This document shows, in pieces, positions 1 through 9,429 of a DNA stretch of 64,000 nt (within the stretch, counting starts at the first letter, position 1; the number at the start of each line of letters is the position of its first letter). The notes beneath the pieces are model-generated. The model worked only from the letters and a program-made list of their open reading frames with translations, did not search any database and had not been told where the DNA came from. Source of the stretch: Actinoplanes oblitus (GTDB lineage: Bacteria > Actinomycetota > Actinomycetes > Mycobacteriales > Micromonosporaceae). Where the stretch lies: assembly GCF_030252345.1 (NCBI RefSeq), contig NZ_CP126980.1, positions 1,077,501 through 1,141,500 on the forward strand, given 5' to 3'. A program made the position numbers and the translations under genes.

Positions 1-1181
1 TGGTCACCGACCTGGATCGGGGTTATGGCGCGGCCGGCCTGGTGGGCGCTGCGGCGACCATCGGCGGCTCGCTCGGCGCCCCGCTGATGGGCCGGCTCAT
101 CGACCGGCGCGGGCTGCGCCCGGTGCTGGTGCTGACCACCGTGGCCGAGGTGATCTATTGGCTGGTGGCGCAGGCCCTGCCCTATTGGGCGCTGCTGCCG
201 GTCGCCGTGGTCGGCGGCTTCCTGGCGCTGCCCGCGTTCTCGGTGGCCCGGCAGTCGATCGCCGCGCTCACCCCGGAGTCGCATCGGCTGCCCGCGTTCG
301 CCCTCGACTCGATGACCACCGAGCTGTCGTTCATGGCCGGTCCCGCCCTCGGCGTGCTGATCGCGACCAGTCCGGCCGGCCCGCGCGTCGCCATGCTCAC
401 CCTGGCCGGCGGCATCCTGCTGGCCGGTCTCGGCCTCTGGCTGCTCAACCCGCCGACTCGCGCCGAGCACGAGGCCCCGGTCTCGGCCGGTGAGCGGGTC
501 GCCCGGCGCGAGTGGCTCAAGCCGCGGTTCGTCGCCGTCCTGGCCGTCACGATGGCCGCGACGCTGGTGCTCTCCGGCACCGACGTGTCGGTGGTCGCGG
601 TGCTCCGGGAGTCCGGCGAGCTCGGCTGGAGCGGCCTGGTGATGTCGCTCTGGGCGCTGTTCTCCCTGATCGGCGGCTTCGCCTATGGCACTGTCCGGCG
701 CGGCCTGCCGGTCCTGGCGCTGTTCGCCCCGATGGCGATGCTGACCATCCCGGTCGGCCTGGGCGGCTCACACTGGTGGCTGCTGGCCCTGCTGCTGATC
801 CCGGCCGGCGCGCTCTGCGCCCCGACCATCACCGCCAGCTCCTCCGCGATCAGCCGGATGATCCCGGCCGCGGCCCGCGGCGAGGCGATGGGCCTGCACA
901 ATTCGGCCCTCACCGTCGGCGTCGCCCTCGGCGGCCCCCTGGCCGGCCTGGCCATCGACTCCCTCGGGCCGGCCTGGGGCTTCACCGCCGTCGGCGCCGT
1001 CGGCGTCCTGGTCGCCCTACTGGTCCTCCCCGCCGAGCTGCGCCGCCGCCGCGACACCCCTGCGGTCCCGGACGGCCCGGACGCGGTGCCCGCCGGCGTC
1101 CCGTCGCCGCCGGAGACCGCTCGCGATGTCGAGCTCGCCTCGGCCCAGCCCGCCTCGGGCGCGGCCTCTGGGGCGCACTGA
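1..1181 (+). CDS. MFS transporter, 5' end outside window
   Basis: The frame is open from base 3 with no start in the window, so about 390 C-terminal residues are visible. Alternating hydrophobic helices fill most of it. The loop GRLIDRRGLRP near the left edge is the major facilitator signature loop between helices 2 and 3, so only one or two helices are missing. The last 45 residues are a Pro/Ala/Asp-rich cytoplasmic tail. It should be an inner-membrane secondary transporter or drug exporter; the substrate cannot be read from sequence. A strong hairpin follows the stop codon. Family assignment is confident, the substrate unknown. Confidence 0.85.
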   Translation, partial: VTDLDRGYGAAGLVGAAATIGGSLGAPLMGRLIDRRGLRPVLVLTTVAEVIYWLVAQALPYWALLPVAVVGGFLALPAFSVARQSIAALTPESHRLPAFALDSMTTELSFMAGPALGVLIATSPAGPRVAMLTLAGGILLAGLGLWLLNPPTRAEHEAPVSAGERVARREWLKPRFVAVLAVTMAATLVLSGTDVSVVAVLRESGELGWSGLVMSLWALFSLIGGFAYGTVRRGLPVLALFAPMAMLTIPVGLGGSHWWLLALLLIPAGALCAPTITASSSAISRMIPAAARGEAMGLHNSALTVGVALGGPLAGLAIDSLGPAWGFTAVGAVGVLVALLVLPAELRRRRDTPAVPDGPDAVPAGVPSPPETARDVELASAQPASGAASGAH

Positions 1182-1190
1182 CCGTTCCTC

Positions 1191-1234
1191 ACCTCGGCCA
1201 GGTCGAGCGCTTCTTGACTTGACCTGACCGAGGT
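1191..1234 (+). terminator. Hairpin after the MFS gene
   Basis: A 17-base arm (1191-1207) pairs with 1218-1234 across a 10-base loop, with one G-U pair and one C-A mismatch. No T tract follows, which is common for actinobacterial terminators. It lies 10 bases after the MFS stop. Confidence 0.7.
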
Positions 1235-1817
1235 GGGCCGCTCGGCTGCCCCGGATCTCCGGCCAGCCCCTGCTTGGCTGCTGCCTGCTGCCCGCCGCCT
1301 GCCCCGGGCTGCTTGCCGTCTGCCGTCTGCTGTCCTGGCTGCCCGCTGTCCCGGCTGTCCCAGCTGTCCCGGCGGTCCCAGCTGCCGGCTGTCCCGGCTG
1401 CCCCCGGGCTGCCGCCTGCGCCCGGGCTGCTTGGCGCCTGCCGTCTGCCGCTCGGCCGTCCGGATCTCCGGCCGGCCCTGCTCGACCGCGCCGACTGCCC
1501 GCAGCGCACTGCTCGGCTGCTGGGGCGGCTCGGTGGTGCCGCCGCTGCGGTGCTGCGTTTTCTCCTCGCCGGGTCTTTCGCGGTCTGCGCCGCTTTGTGT
1601 CGGGCCGGCTGCTGCGGTCGATTTCTGGAGGCGGGCTGGTCCGGAGAGTGGCTGGCATAAATCGTTTGGTGGCGGTGGGCTCGGCGGGTAGCTTCTGTGC
1701 GGAACTCCGAATTTCCGGGCCTTGGATACGTGTCGCAGACGGGCCTGGGGACCTCGCCGTGAGCGGGGAGGAGGTGGCGACGTCAGTTGTTGCTGCCTGT
1801 CTTTCGAGGAGACGTTC
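1235..1817. repeat. Non-coding gap with degenerate repeats
   Basis: This stretch has no credible gene: open frames run on both strands only because it is GC-rich and repetitive. A direct repeat of about 25 bases containing CCGGATCTCCGGCC occurs at 1252-1276 and 1459-1483. Between the copies, 1338-1402 is a roughly 10-base tandem array built on GCTGTCCCGG. The last 40 bases hold the ribosome binding site of the next gene (CGAGGAGA at 1805-1812). Confidence 0.6.
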
Positions 1818-3059
1818 ATGGAAATCGGCCTTGGGCTGCCCGTCAGTGATCCGGTTCGGTTGCTGGAGTGGGCTCGGCTCGCCGAAGAACATCAGTTCGC
1901 CACGGTCGCGCTGCTGGACCGCCTGGCCTACGACAACCCGGAACCGCTGACCGCGCTCGCCGTGCTGGCCGGCGCGACAAGCCGGATCCGGCTGCAGACG
2001 GAGGTGCTGCTCGGGCCGCTGCGGTCCACCGCGCTGCTCGCCAAGCAGGTCGCGACGCTGGACCGGATGTCGGAGGGGCGGTTCGTCCTGGGCATCGGGA
2101 TCGGCGGGCGCGAGGACGATCACGCGGCGGCCGGTGTGCCGATCGCCGAGCGAGGCCGCCTGCTCGACACCCAACTCACCGACCTGCGCACCATCTGGCG
2201 CGGCGAGCCTTACCGTGCCGCACTTGCCGGCCAGCCCCGTCACCTCCCGGAGCCAAACGACGCAGCGGCCGGCGGCCCCGGCCGCAACGCGCAGTCGAGC
2301 GATGTGGTGGGCGAGGAGCCCCATCGCGGCGGTAGGCCGGGCGACGAGTCGGCCGGCGACTCCGCTCCTGTCGCGCGGCTGGGCGATGTGGTGGGCGGCG
2401 ACTCTGCTCTTGTCGCGCGGCTGGGCGGCGTGGTGGGCGGCGACTCTGCTCCTGTCGCGCGGCTGGGCGATGTGGTGGGCGGCGACTCCAGCCGCAACGC
2501 ACAGCCGGGCGGCGTGGTGGGCGAGTCCCATCGCGGTGGCCGGCCGGGCGACGACGAGCGGGGGAGCGTCGGGCGGGGCGGCCGGGACGATGAGCAGCGG
2601 GGGAGTTGGGCCGGTGGCTCCGGGGCGTGGATCGGGCCGCGGACGGTCAAGGCGGGTGGGCCGCCGATTCTGATCGGTGGGTTCGCGCCCGCGGCGTTGC
2701 GGCGGGTGGCTCGGTTCGCGGACGGGTTCATCTGCGCGGCGCCGTTGGACTGGGCCGGGGGCTTGGTGCGTACCGTGGAAGAACAGTGGGCGGAAGCGGG
2801 CCGGGACGGCCGGCCGCGACTGGTTTGTCAGATCAACGTCGCGGTCGGTGACGCCGAGATGATCGCGCGTGGACGGCAGGCGGTGGCCGACTATTACGCC
2901 TTCACCGGGCGGCCCGGGTGGGGTGCGCCGCTGACCGATCCGGTGCGGATCGCCGAGACGGTCGCCGTCTATCGCGAGTTCGGCGCGGATGAGCTGGTCA
3001 TGTACTGCTATGGCGATGACCCGCGGCAGATCGAGATCCTGGCCGACATCGTCCGGTGA
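1818..3059 (+). CDS. LLM-class F420/FMN-dependent oxidoreductase with repeat insertion
   Basis: The protein has 413 residues. Residues 1-135 match the N-terminal half of the luciferase-like monooxygenase barrel: MEIGLGLPVSD start, PLTALAVLAGAT, LQTEVLLGPLRS, LDRMSEGRFVLGIGIG. The C-terminal half resumes near residue 277 (PPILIGGF) and ends DELVMYCYGDDP. Between them lies a roughly 140-residue low-complexity insertion with 14-residue repeats, which is not part of the normal fold. The start at ATG 1818 follows CGAGGAGA; longer upstream starts would add non-homologous sequence. Such enzymes transfer hydride between F420 or FMN and an organic substrate; the substrate is unknown. Whether the inserted enzyme is active is open. 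Confidence 0.8.
   Translation: MEIGLGLPVSDPVRLLEWARLAEEHQFATVALLDRLAYDNPEPLTALAVLAGATSRIRLQTEVLLGPLRSTALLAKQVATLDRMSEGRFVLGIGIGGREDDHAAAGVPIAERGRLLDTQLTDLRTIWRGEPYRAALAGQPRHLPEPNDAAAGGPGRNAQSSDVVGEEPHRGGRPGDESAGDSAPVARLGDVVGGDSALVARLGGVVGGDSAPVARLGDVVGGDSSRNAQPGGVVGESHRGGRPGDDERGSVGRGGRDDEQRGSWAGGSGAWIGPRTVKAGGPPILIGGFAPAALRRVARFADGFICAAPLDWAGGLVRTVEEQWAEAGRDGRPRLVCQINVAVGDAEMIARGRQAVADYYAFTGRPGWGAPLTDPVRIAETVAVYREFGADELVMYCYGDDPRQIEILADIVR
2355..2522 (+). repeat. Four 42-bp in-frame tandem repeats
   Basis: Four consecutive 14-codon units encode GDSAPVARLGDVVG, GDSALVARLGGVVG, GDSAPVARLGDVVG and the diverged GDSSRNAQPGGVVG. The flanks are themselves related: RNAQSSDVVGEEPHRGGRP before the array (about 2284-2340) and RNAQPGGVVGESHRGGRP at its end (about 2493-2547). 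The array therefore looks nested inside an older duplication. It lies in the loop region of the oxidoreductase. Confidence 0.9.
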
Positions 3060-3274
3060 CCGGATTCGGCTGATCTGTTCCTGGCTGGTTCGCGGGAGCC
3101 CCTGGCCGTCGCGGCGCGGGGCCGTCGCGGACCGGCCGGGGCCCGGCCGCGGCTGTGCTCGGCAGGACCAACGCGACGCTGCCGCACAGAGCGGTGGCCT
3201 CAGACATGCGGTGGCGCGGTGGCTTCGGGCGTGCGGGGTCGTGCGGTGGCTTCAGGCCGGGGTGACGCCGGGAA

Positions 3275-3856
3275 TCAGGCCGGGGCGACGATCGGGGTGC
3301 CCGTCGTGGCGACCGAGGCGGTGCGGAACTGGGCGAGGGCGGCATCCGTCGTCGCCCGGGCCACCCCGGCGGTCAGCTCCAGCAGGACCGTCGTCGCGAA
3401 GCCGGCGGCGGCCGCGTCGAGCGCTGTCGCGCGTACGCAATGGTCTGTCGCGATGCCCACCACCTCGACGTCGGTGACCCCCTTGGCCCGCAGCCACCCG
3501 GCGAGATCGTCGCCGCTCTCGGTGTGGCCCTCGAAGCCGGAGTACGCCGCCTGGTGCGCGCCCTTGTGGAAGATCGCCTCGACCCGGTCGGTGACCAGCT
3601 CGGGGTGGAAGTCGGCGCCGGACGAGCCGGCCACGCAGTGCGCCGGCCACGAGTCGACGTAGTCCGGGTGCGCGCTGAAGTGCGCGCCCGGGTCGACATG
3701 GTAATCCTTGGTGGCGACCACGTGGTCCCAGCGCTCCCCGGCCTTGGCCAGCACCAGCGAGATCCCCTTGGCGACGGCGGCGCCGCCGGCGACCGGCAGC
3801 GAGCCGCCCTCGCAGAAGTCGTTCTGCACGTCCACGATGATCAGCGCGCGAGACAT
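3275..3856 (-). CDS. pncA: Nicotinamidase (isochorismatase family)
   Basis: The protein (193 aa) hydrolyses nicotinamide to nicotinate in NAD salvage, and in this family also deamidates pyrazinamide. The catalytic triad is visible as Asp9 (IIVDVQNDF), Lys98 (FHKGAH) and Cys140 (ATDHCVRA). The metal site is Asp51, His53 and His59 (KDYHVDPGAHF) with His73 (PAHC). Length and motifs match mycobacterial PncA closely. It lies nine bases downstream of pncB on the same strand, so the two consecutive salvage steps are probably co-transcribed. About 215 bases of featureless sequence separate it from the convergent oxidoreductase. Confidence 0.96.
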   Translation of the reverse strand: MSRALIIVDVQNDFCEGGSLPVAGGAAVAKGISLVLAKAGERWDHVVATKDYHVDPGAHFSAHPDYVDSWPAHCVAGSSGADFHPELVTDRVEAIFHKGAHQAAYSGFEGHTESGDDLAGWLRAKGVTDVEVVGIATDHCVRATALDAAAAGFATTVLLELTAGVARATTDAALAQFRTASVATTGTPIVAPA

Positions 3857-3865
3857 GGTGGCCCC

Positions 3866-5152
3866 CTAGGCGGTGGGAATGATGACGACCGGGATGGCCG
3901 GGTCGCCCGCGGAGAGCTTGAGGCCCTCCCACGGGATGGAGATCAGGCACTGCCGCAGGTGGTCGCGGGACTCCTGCAGGGTGGGCCGTGGCTGCGGCTC
4001 GCCGGCGGCGATGTAGGTGCGCTGCAGCAGCCGGTCGTTGGCCTGGTGGTCGGGCACGCCCTGGGAGACGATGATCTCCTCGGTGGCGGTGCCGGTGGGC
4101 TTGTGGCGGCGCACCGCGGTCTTGCGGCCGCCGACCGTCGCCTTGTTCTCCGAGCGCTTGACGACCGGCCGGCCGGCCACCTCGACCAGCTTGTAGACCA
4201 GGCCGGCGGTGGGCGCGCCGGAGCCGGTGACCACGGCGGTGCCGGCGCCGTACATGTCGACCGGCTCGGCGGCGAGCGTGGCGATCGAGTACTCGTCCAT
4301 GTCACCCGAAACGATGATCTTGGTCTCGGTGGCGCCGAGCGAGTCGAGCAACTCGCGGGAGTGCTGGGCCAGCACCGACAGGTCGCCGGAGTCGATCCGG
4401 ACGGCGCGCAGGTCGGGCCCGGCGATCGCTATCGCGTTGCGGATGCCCTGGCTGATGTCGTACGTGTCGACCAGCAGCGTGGTGTTCTTCCCGAGCGCGG
4501 CCACCTGGGAGCCGAACGCCGCCGGCTCGTCGTCGTGCAGCAGCGTGAACGCGTGCGCCGAGGTGCCGGTGGTCGGGATCCGGTAGGCGCGGCCGGCCGC
4601 CAGGTTGGACGTGGAGGCGAAGCCGGCCAGGTAGGCGGCCCGGGCGGCGGCGACCGCGGCGTGCTCGTGGGTGCGCCGGGAGCCCATCTCGATGATCGGG
4701 CGGCCCCGGGCGGCGGTGACCATCCGGGCGGCGGCGGCGGCTATCGCGCAGTCGTGGTTGAGCACCGAGAGGATCAGCGTCTCCAGGACCACGCACTCGG
4801 CGAACTTGCCGGAGACGGTGAGGATCGGTGAGCCGGGGAAGAACAGCTCGCCCTCCGCGTACCCCTCGATCTCGCCGGTGAAATGGTAGTCGGCCAGCCA
4901 TTTCGCGGTGGGCTCGTCGATCACGCCGGACGAGCGCAGATAGTCGATCTCGGCCGGGTCGAAGCGGAAACCGGCGATCAGGTCGATCAATCGGTCGGTG
5001 CCGGCGACCACGCCGTACCGCCGGCCGGTGGGCAGGCGGCGGGCGAAGACCTCGAAGACGCACTGCCGATCCGCGGTGCCGTCCTTGAGGGCGGCGCTGA
5101 TCATGGTCAGCTCGTAGTGATCGGTCATCAGAGCCGGCCCGGTCGTATTCAC
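3866..5152 (-). CDS. pncB: Nicotinate phosphoribosyltransferase
   Basis: The protein (428 aa) converts nicotinate and PRPP to nicotinate mononucleotide, the committed Preiss-Handler step. Family motifs are DHYELTM near the start, the substrate-site [17 protein letters not shown], and the phosphate-binding VRIDSGDL / [10 protein letters not shown] stretch. I chose GTG 5152 ([16 protein letters not shown]) because the frame upstream has no family similarity; the ATG at residue 10 is an alternative. It is divergent from clpS with about 90 bases between, the same arrangement as pncB1 beside clpS in Mycobacterium. Confidence 0.95.
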   Translation of the reverse strand: MNTTGPALMTDHYELTMISAALKDGTADRQCVFEVFARRLPTGRRYGVVAGTDRLIDLIAGFRFDPAEIDYLRSSGVIDEPTAKWLADYHFTGEIEGYAEGELFFPGSPILTVSGKFAECVVLETLILSVLNHDCAIAAAAARMVTAARGRPIIEMGSRRTHEHAAVAAARAAYLAGFASTSNLAAGRAYRIPTTGTSAHAFTLLHDDEPAAFGSQVAALGKNTTLLVDTYDISQGIRNAIAIAGPDLRAVRIDSGDLSVLAQHSRELLDSLGATETKIIVSGDMDEYSIATLAAEPVDMYGAGTAVVTGSGAPTAGLVYKLVEVAGRPVVKRSENKATVGGRKTAVRRHKPTGTATEEIIVSQGVPDHQANDRLLQRTYIAAGEPQPRPTLQESRDHLRQCLISIPWEGLKLSAGDPAIPVVIIPTA

Positions 5153-5240
5153 GGGACCTACCCTAATGCGTACCTCCGGCATGCGTCGCGACCTGCCGTT
5201 CGGTGCTCCGGTTCACAGGTACGGCCGAACCGGTGGCACC

Positions 5241-5540
5241 ATGGTGGGCATGGCGTTGCCTCAGGTTGCTCCCGTCGAGACGCCGGAGATCCAGGAAGTA
5301 CCGGCCGAGGACCGGCCGTGGGTGACCATCGTCTGGGACGATCCGGTCAACCTGATGTCGTACGTGACCTGGGTCTTCCAGAAGCTCTTCGGATTCAGCA
5401 AGGAAAAGGCCGAGAGGCTGATGATGGACGTGCACACCAAGGGCAAGGCGGTGGTTTCCACCGGCGCCCGGGAGCGCATGGAGATGGACGCCAACCAACT
5501 GCACGGATACGGTCTCTGGGCAACTGTGGACCGAGCCTGA
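5241..5540 (+). CDS. clpS: ATP-dependent Clp protease adaptor ClpS
   Basis: This N-recognin adaptor (99 aa) delivers proteins with hydrophobic N-terminal residues to the Clp protease. The ClpS fold is clear from [14 protein letters not shown], the helix [16 protein letters not shown], the strand GKAVV and [10 protein letters not shown] near the C-terminus. The first 30 residues are the usual disordered N-terminal extension. ATG 5241 has GGTGG just upstream; ATG 5250 (MALPQV) is equally plausible. It opens a rightward run of conserved genes. Confidence 0.95.
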   Translation: MVGMALPQVAPVETPEIQEVPAEDRPWVTIVWDDPVNLMSYVTWVFQKLFGFSKEKAERLMMDVHTKGKAVVSTGARERMEMDANQLHGYGLWATVDRA

Positions 5541-5560
5541 CAAAGCGGGTGGGGAAGAGC

Positions 5561-6061
5561 ATGTTCCGACGCAGCGGCGGTCAGTGTGTGGCCACGTTCG
5601 CCCATGACGAGGTGCGTGTCCTGCGGAAGGTGGCCGCCGAGGTGGTGGGTCTGCTGACCGACGGGATGGATCACACCGACCCGGTGGTCGGCCGCCTCTT
5701 CCCGGACATCTATCCGGAGCGGCCGGAGGACTCGCAGGAGTTCCGGCTGTACACCGAGGGTGACCTGAAAACCGCCAAGATCGACCAGGCCGGCGCGATC
5801 CTGGCCGCGCTCCCCGACGAGGGTGAGGGCGAGGTGCGCCTGGACGGCGAGGCCGCCGAGGCCTGGCTGCGGGCGATCAACGACGCCCGGCTGGCGATGG
5901 GCACCCGGCTCGACATCCAGGCGGACACCGACCTGGCCGAGGAGTTGGACGACGCGGTGCTGGAGGATCCGGGTTCCAGCCGGGTGTTCCAGCTGTCCGT
6001 CTACGCGTACCTCGGCTACCTGCAGGAATCCCTGCTCAACGCGCTGCCGGAGATCAAGTAG
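5561..6061 (+). CDS. DUF2017 family protein
   Basis: The protein has 166 residues and a good ribosome binding site, GGGGAAG at 5551-5557. It is acidic and helical, with no membrane segment or signal peptide. I recognise it as the DUF2017 protein that follows clpS across actinobacteria (Rv1332 position), sometimes called a transcriptional regulator without firm evidence. Its constant place between clpS and mec suggests a link to ClpS proteolysis or sulfur metabolism, but no motif gives a function. Confidence 0.85.
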   Translation: MFRRSGGQCVATFAHDEVRVLRKVAAEVVGLLTDGMDHTDPVVGRLFPDIYPERPEDSQEFRLYTEGDLKTAKIDQAGAILAALPDEGEGEVRLDGEAAEAWLRAINDARLAMGTRLDIQADTDLAEELDDAVLEDPGSSRVFQLSVYAYLGYLQESLLNALPEIK

Positions 6062-6114
6062 CGGCCGTGAGTGTGTGCCTCGCCACGCGCGGGGTGGCGA
6101 AATACTTCGGTAAT

Positions 6115-6546
6115 GTGAACGCCGTGCTGACCATCGACAGTTCGATCGTGCGTGCGATCGTCGCCCATGCCCGCCGGGACCACCCCGACGAGGCCTGTGG
6201 TGTGGTTGCCGGCGCGATCGGCAGTGACGTGCCGTCCCGGCACATCCCGATGGACAACGCCGCGCGGTCGATGACGTTCTACGAGTTCGACTCGATGGAG
6301 CACCTGCGGGTGTGGCGCGAGATGGACGACAACGACGAGGAGCCGGTGGTCATCTACCACTCGCACACCGCCACCGAGGCGTACCCGTCGCGGACCGACA
6401 TCTCGTTCGCCGGCGAGCCGGGCGCGCACTATCTGCTCGTCTCGACCCGTGAGCCCGATTCCGAGGAGATCCGCTCGTTCCGTATCGTGGACGGAGTGGT
6501 GACCGAGGAAGAGGTCAACATCGTGGATGCGACGGTGAAGTCGTGA
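6115..6546 (+). CDS. mec: Mec-like JAMM metallopeptidase (CysO-cysteine hydrolase)
   Basis: The JAMM/MPN zinc peptidase signature is complete: Glu26 (DEACGVV), His82-x-His84 (YHSHT) and Asp95 ten residues later (SRTD). In Mycobacterium the equivalent enzyme releases cysteine from the CysO-cysteine adduct. The protein is about 143 residues from GTG 6115 (MNAVLTID); GTG 6124 and GTG 6067 are alternative starts. RRDHPDEACGV matches the mycobacterial protein almost exactly. Its TGA overlaps the GTG of a short Cys-codon ORF, and cysO and cysM follow, so enzyme, carrier and synthase are in one operon. Confidence 0.92.
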   Translation: MNAVLTIDSSIVRAIVAHARRDHPDEACGVVAGAIGSDVPSRHIPMDNAARSMTFYEFDSMEHLRVWREMDDNDEEPVVIYHSHTATEAYPSRTDISFAGEPGAHYLLVSTREPDSEEIRSFRIVDGVVTEEEVNIVDATVKS

Positions 6547-6620
6547 AGGTGAGTGCCGTGCAGTCGTACATGTTCGGGCAGAGCCCGGTGTCGGTCGTCT
6601 ACGAGTGTCGCTGTCGCTAG
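6543..6620 (+). CDS. Short Cys-codon ORF, candidate cysteine-sensing leader
   Basis: A 25-codon ORF starts at GTG 6543, sharing the four bases GTGA with the mec stop, and ends with ...VVYECRCR then TAG. Internal starts at GTG 6558 and ATG 6570 would give 20 or 16 residues. Two Cys codons sit just before the stop, inside a predicted hairpin, and cysO begins 58 bases later. Cysteine-rich short ORFs that control downstream sulfur genes by ribosome pausing are known in mycobacteria; assigning that role here is inference from position and composition. It could also be an untranslated spacer. Confidence 0.45.
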   Translation: MKVSAVQSYMFGQSPVSVVYECRCR

Positions 6621-6641
6621 TTCCGCGACCCGACGACGACC
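6593..6641 (+). promoter_or_regulatory. Nested hairpin over the Cys codons before cysO
   Basis: Inner stem GTCGC (6613-6617) pairs with GCGAC (6625-6629), with the TAG stop in its loop. Outer stem GGTCGTC (6593-6599) pairs with GACGACC (6635-6641). A ribosome on the TGT-CGC-TGT-CGC codons would cover the 5' arms. The cysO ribosome binding site (GAGGAG, 6662-6667) lies 21 bases beyond the outer stem. Confidence 0.4.
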
Positions 6642-6677
6642 AACCCTGCCCGCACATTCCTGAGGAGCATGACAATC

Positions 6678-8346
<1,669 letters not shown>

Positions 8347-8435
8347 GTCGCCTCCATCGGATCGCTTTCACGTGCTCACCGAGAGCAACGCAAAGGGCTT
8401 ACCGGACGTGACGGTGGAAATGGTGACGACCGAGG

Positions 8436-8479
8436 TCACAGGGTCTGTGATGTGCGTTGTCGATTTAGCGACAAATCGA
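8436..8479. promoter_or_regulatory. Two perfect inverted repeats upstream of the MBL gene
   Basis: TCACAG-GGT-CTGTGA spans 8436-8450 and TCGATTT-AGCGAC-AAATCGA spans 8460-8479. They lie in the 273-base gap between the divergent membrane gene and the MBL gene, where AT content is locally higher than in flanking genes. They look like operators; the binding protein is unknown. Confidence 0.45.
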
Positions 8480-8619
8480 TCAGTTGTTAACGTCAGGCAG
8501 TGGTCAGCGCGTACGCTTCGCTCCGTGATTGACTGGTCTGACATGTCCAGCGCGGACCGGTTGGGCCGAGGGTGGACGACCCGATGGTGGCCGACCCAGT
8601 GTGAGTCAGAGGGACCCGC

Positions 8620-9366
8620 ATGCGACTAACCGTTCTCGGATGTGCCGGCAGTTTCCCCGGCCCCGAGTCGGCTTGTTCGGCCTATCTCGTGGAAGCCGAG
8701 GGATTCCGCCTGCTGATCGACTTCGGGTCGGGAGCGCTCTCCGCCCTGCAGCGGTACTCGGACATGCGGTCGATCGACGCCATTCTCCTCACCCACCTGC
8801 ACTGCGACCACATGCTGGACGCGTGCACCTACGTCGTGGTCCGGCGGTACGACCCGGCCGGCCCGCTGCCGCCCCTGCCGGTGTACGCGCCGCTGGGTGC
8901 CGCCGAGCGGATCGCCGCCGCGTACAGCGCCGAGGGCGAGCCGGTCGACGACGTCTACACGTTCTACGGTTTGCAGCCCGGCACGTTCCCGATCGGCCCG
9001 CTGACGGTCACCGTCGATCGGGTCAACCATCCGGTCGAGACCTACGGCGTCCGGATCGAGCACAACGGGCGGGTGATCGCCTACTCCTCGGACACCGCTC
9101 CCTGTGAGGCGTTGCTGCGCCTGGCCGCCGGCGCCGACCTGTTCCTCTGCGAGGCCAGCTACATGGACGGCGTGCCGAACCCGCCGGACCTGCACCTGAC
9201 CGGCGGTGAGGCGGGTGAGGCGGCCACCAAGGCGGATGTGGCCAGGTTGCTGCTGACCCATCTCGTTCCGGCGTGGGCCAGCGAGGCGGCTATCGTCGAG
9301 GCGGCCGGCGCGGCGTACGCGGGACCGGTCGAAGTCGTCCGCCCGGGGGCCAGATACGATCTCTGA
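8620..9366 (+). CDS. MBL-fold metal-dependent hydrolase (Rv1339-like)
   Basis: The protein has 248 residues. The metallo-beta-lactamase motif HxHxDH is THLHCDH, with ligands His59, His61, Asp63 and His64; later ligands include Asp in YSSDTA and His in LLTHLVP. It is in the RNase Z / phosphodiesterase-like branch. The mycobacterial protein at this position, Rv1339, has been described as an atypical class II cAMP phosphodiesterase, a reasonable guess here too. The start at ATG 8620 gives the expected MRLTVLGCAGS strand. Confidence 0.85.
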   Translation: MRLTVLGCAGSFPGPESACSAYLVEAEGFRLLIDFGSGALSALQRYSDMRSIDAILLTHLHCDHMLDACTYVVVRRYDPAGPLPPLPVYAPLGAAERIAAAYSAEGEPVDDVYTFYGLQPGTFPIGPLTVTVDRVNHPVETYGVRIEHNGRVIAYSSDTAPCEALLRLAAGADLFLCEASYMDGVPNPPDLHLTGGEAGEAATKADVARLLLTHLVPAWASEAAIVEAAGAAYAGPVEVVRPGARYDL

Positions 9367-9429
9367 GCCGGTACGGGGTGGGATCGGCTAACACCGGTGC
9401 GCCACGTGTCGTGATCTTGGAGTTGTTGC

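Noticed and set aside
683..2531. Long minus-strand open frames across the MFS end and the following gap
   Set aside because: They are antisense to real genes or run through GC-rich repeats. They lack ribosome binding sites and recognisable domains.
3060..3274. Small genes in the gap between the oxidoreductase and pncA
   Set aside because: Frames there are short, low-complexity and unsupported by start signals. The converging genes leave this as an ordinary gap.
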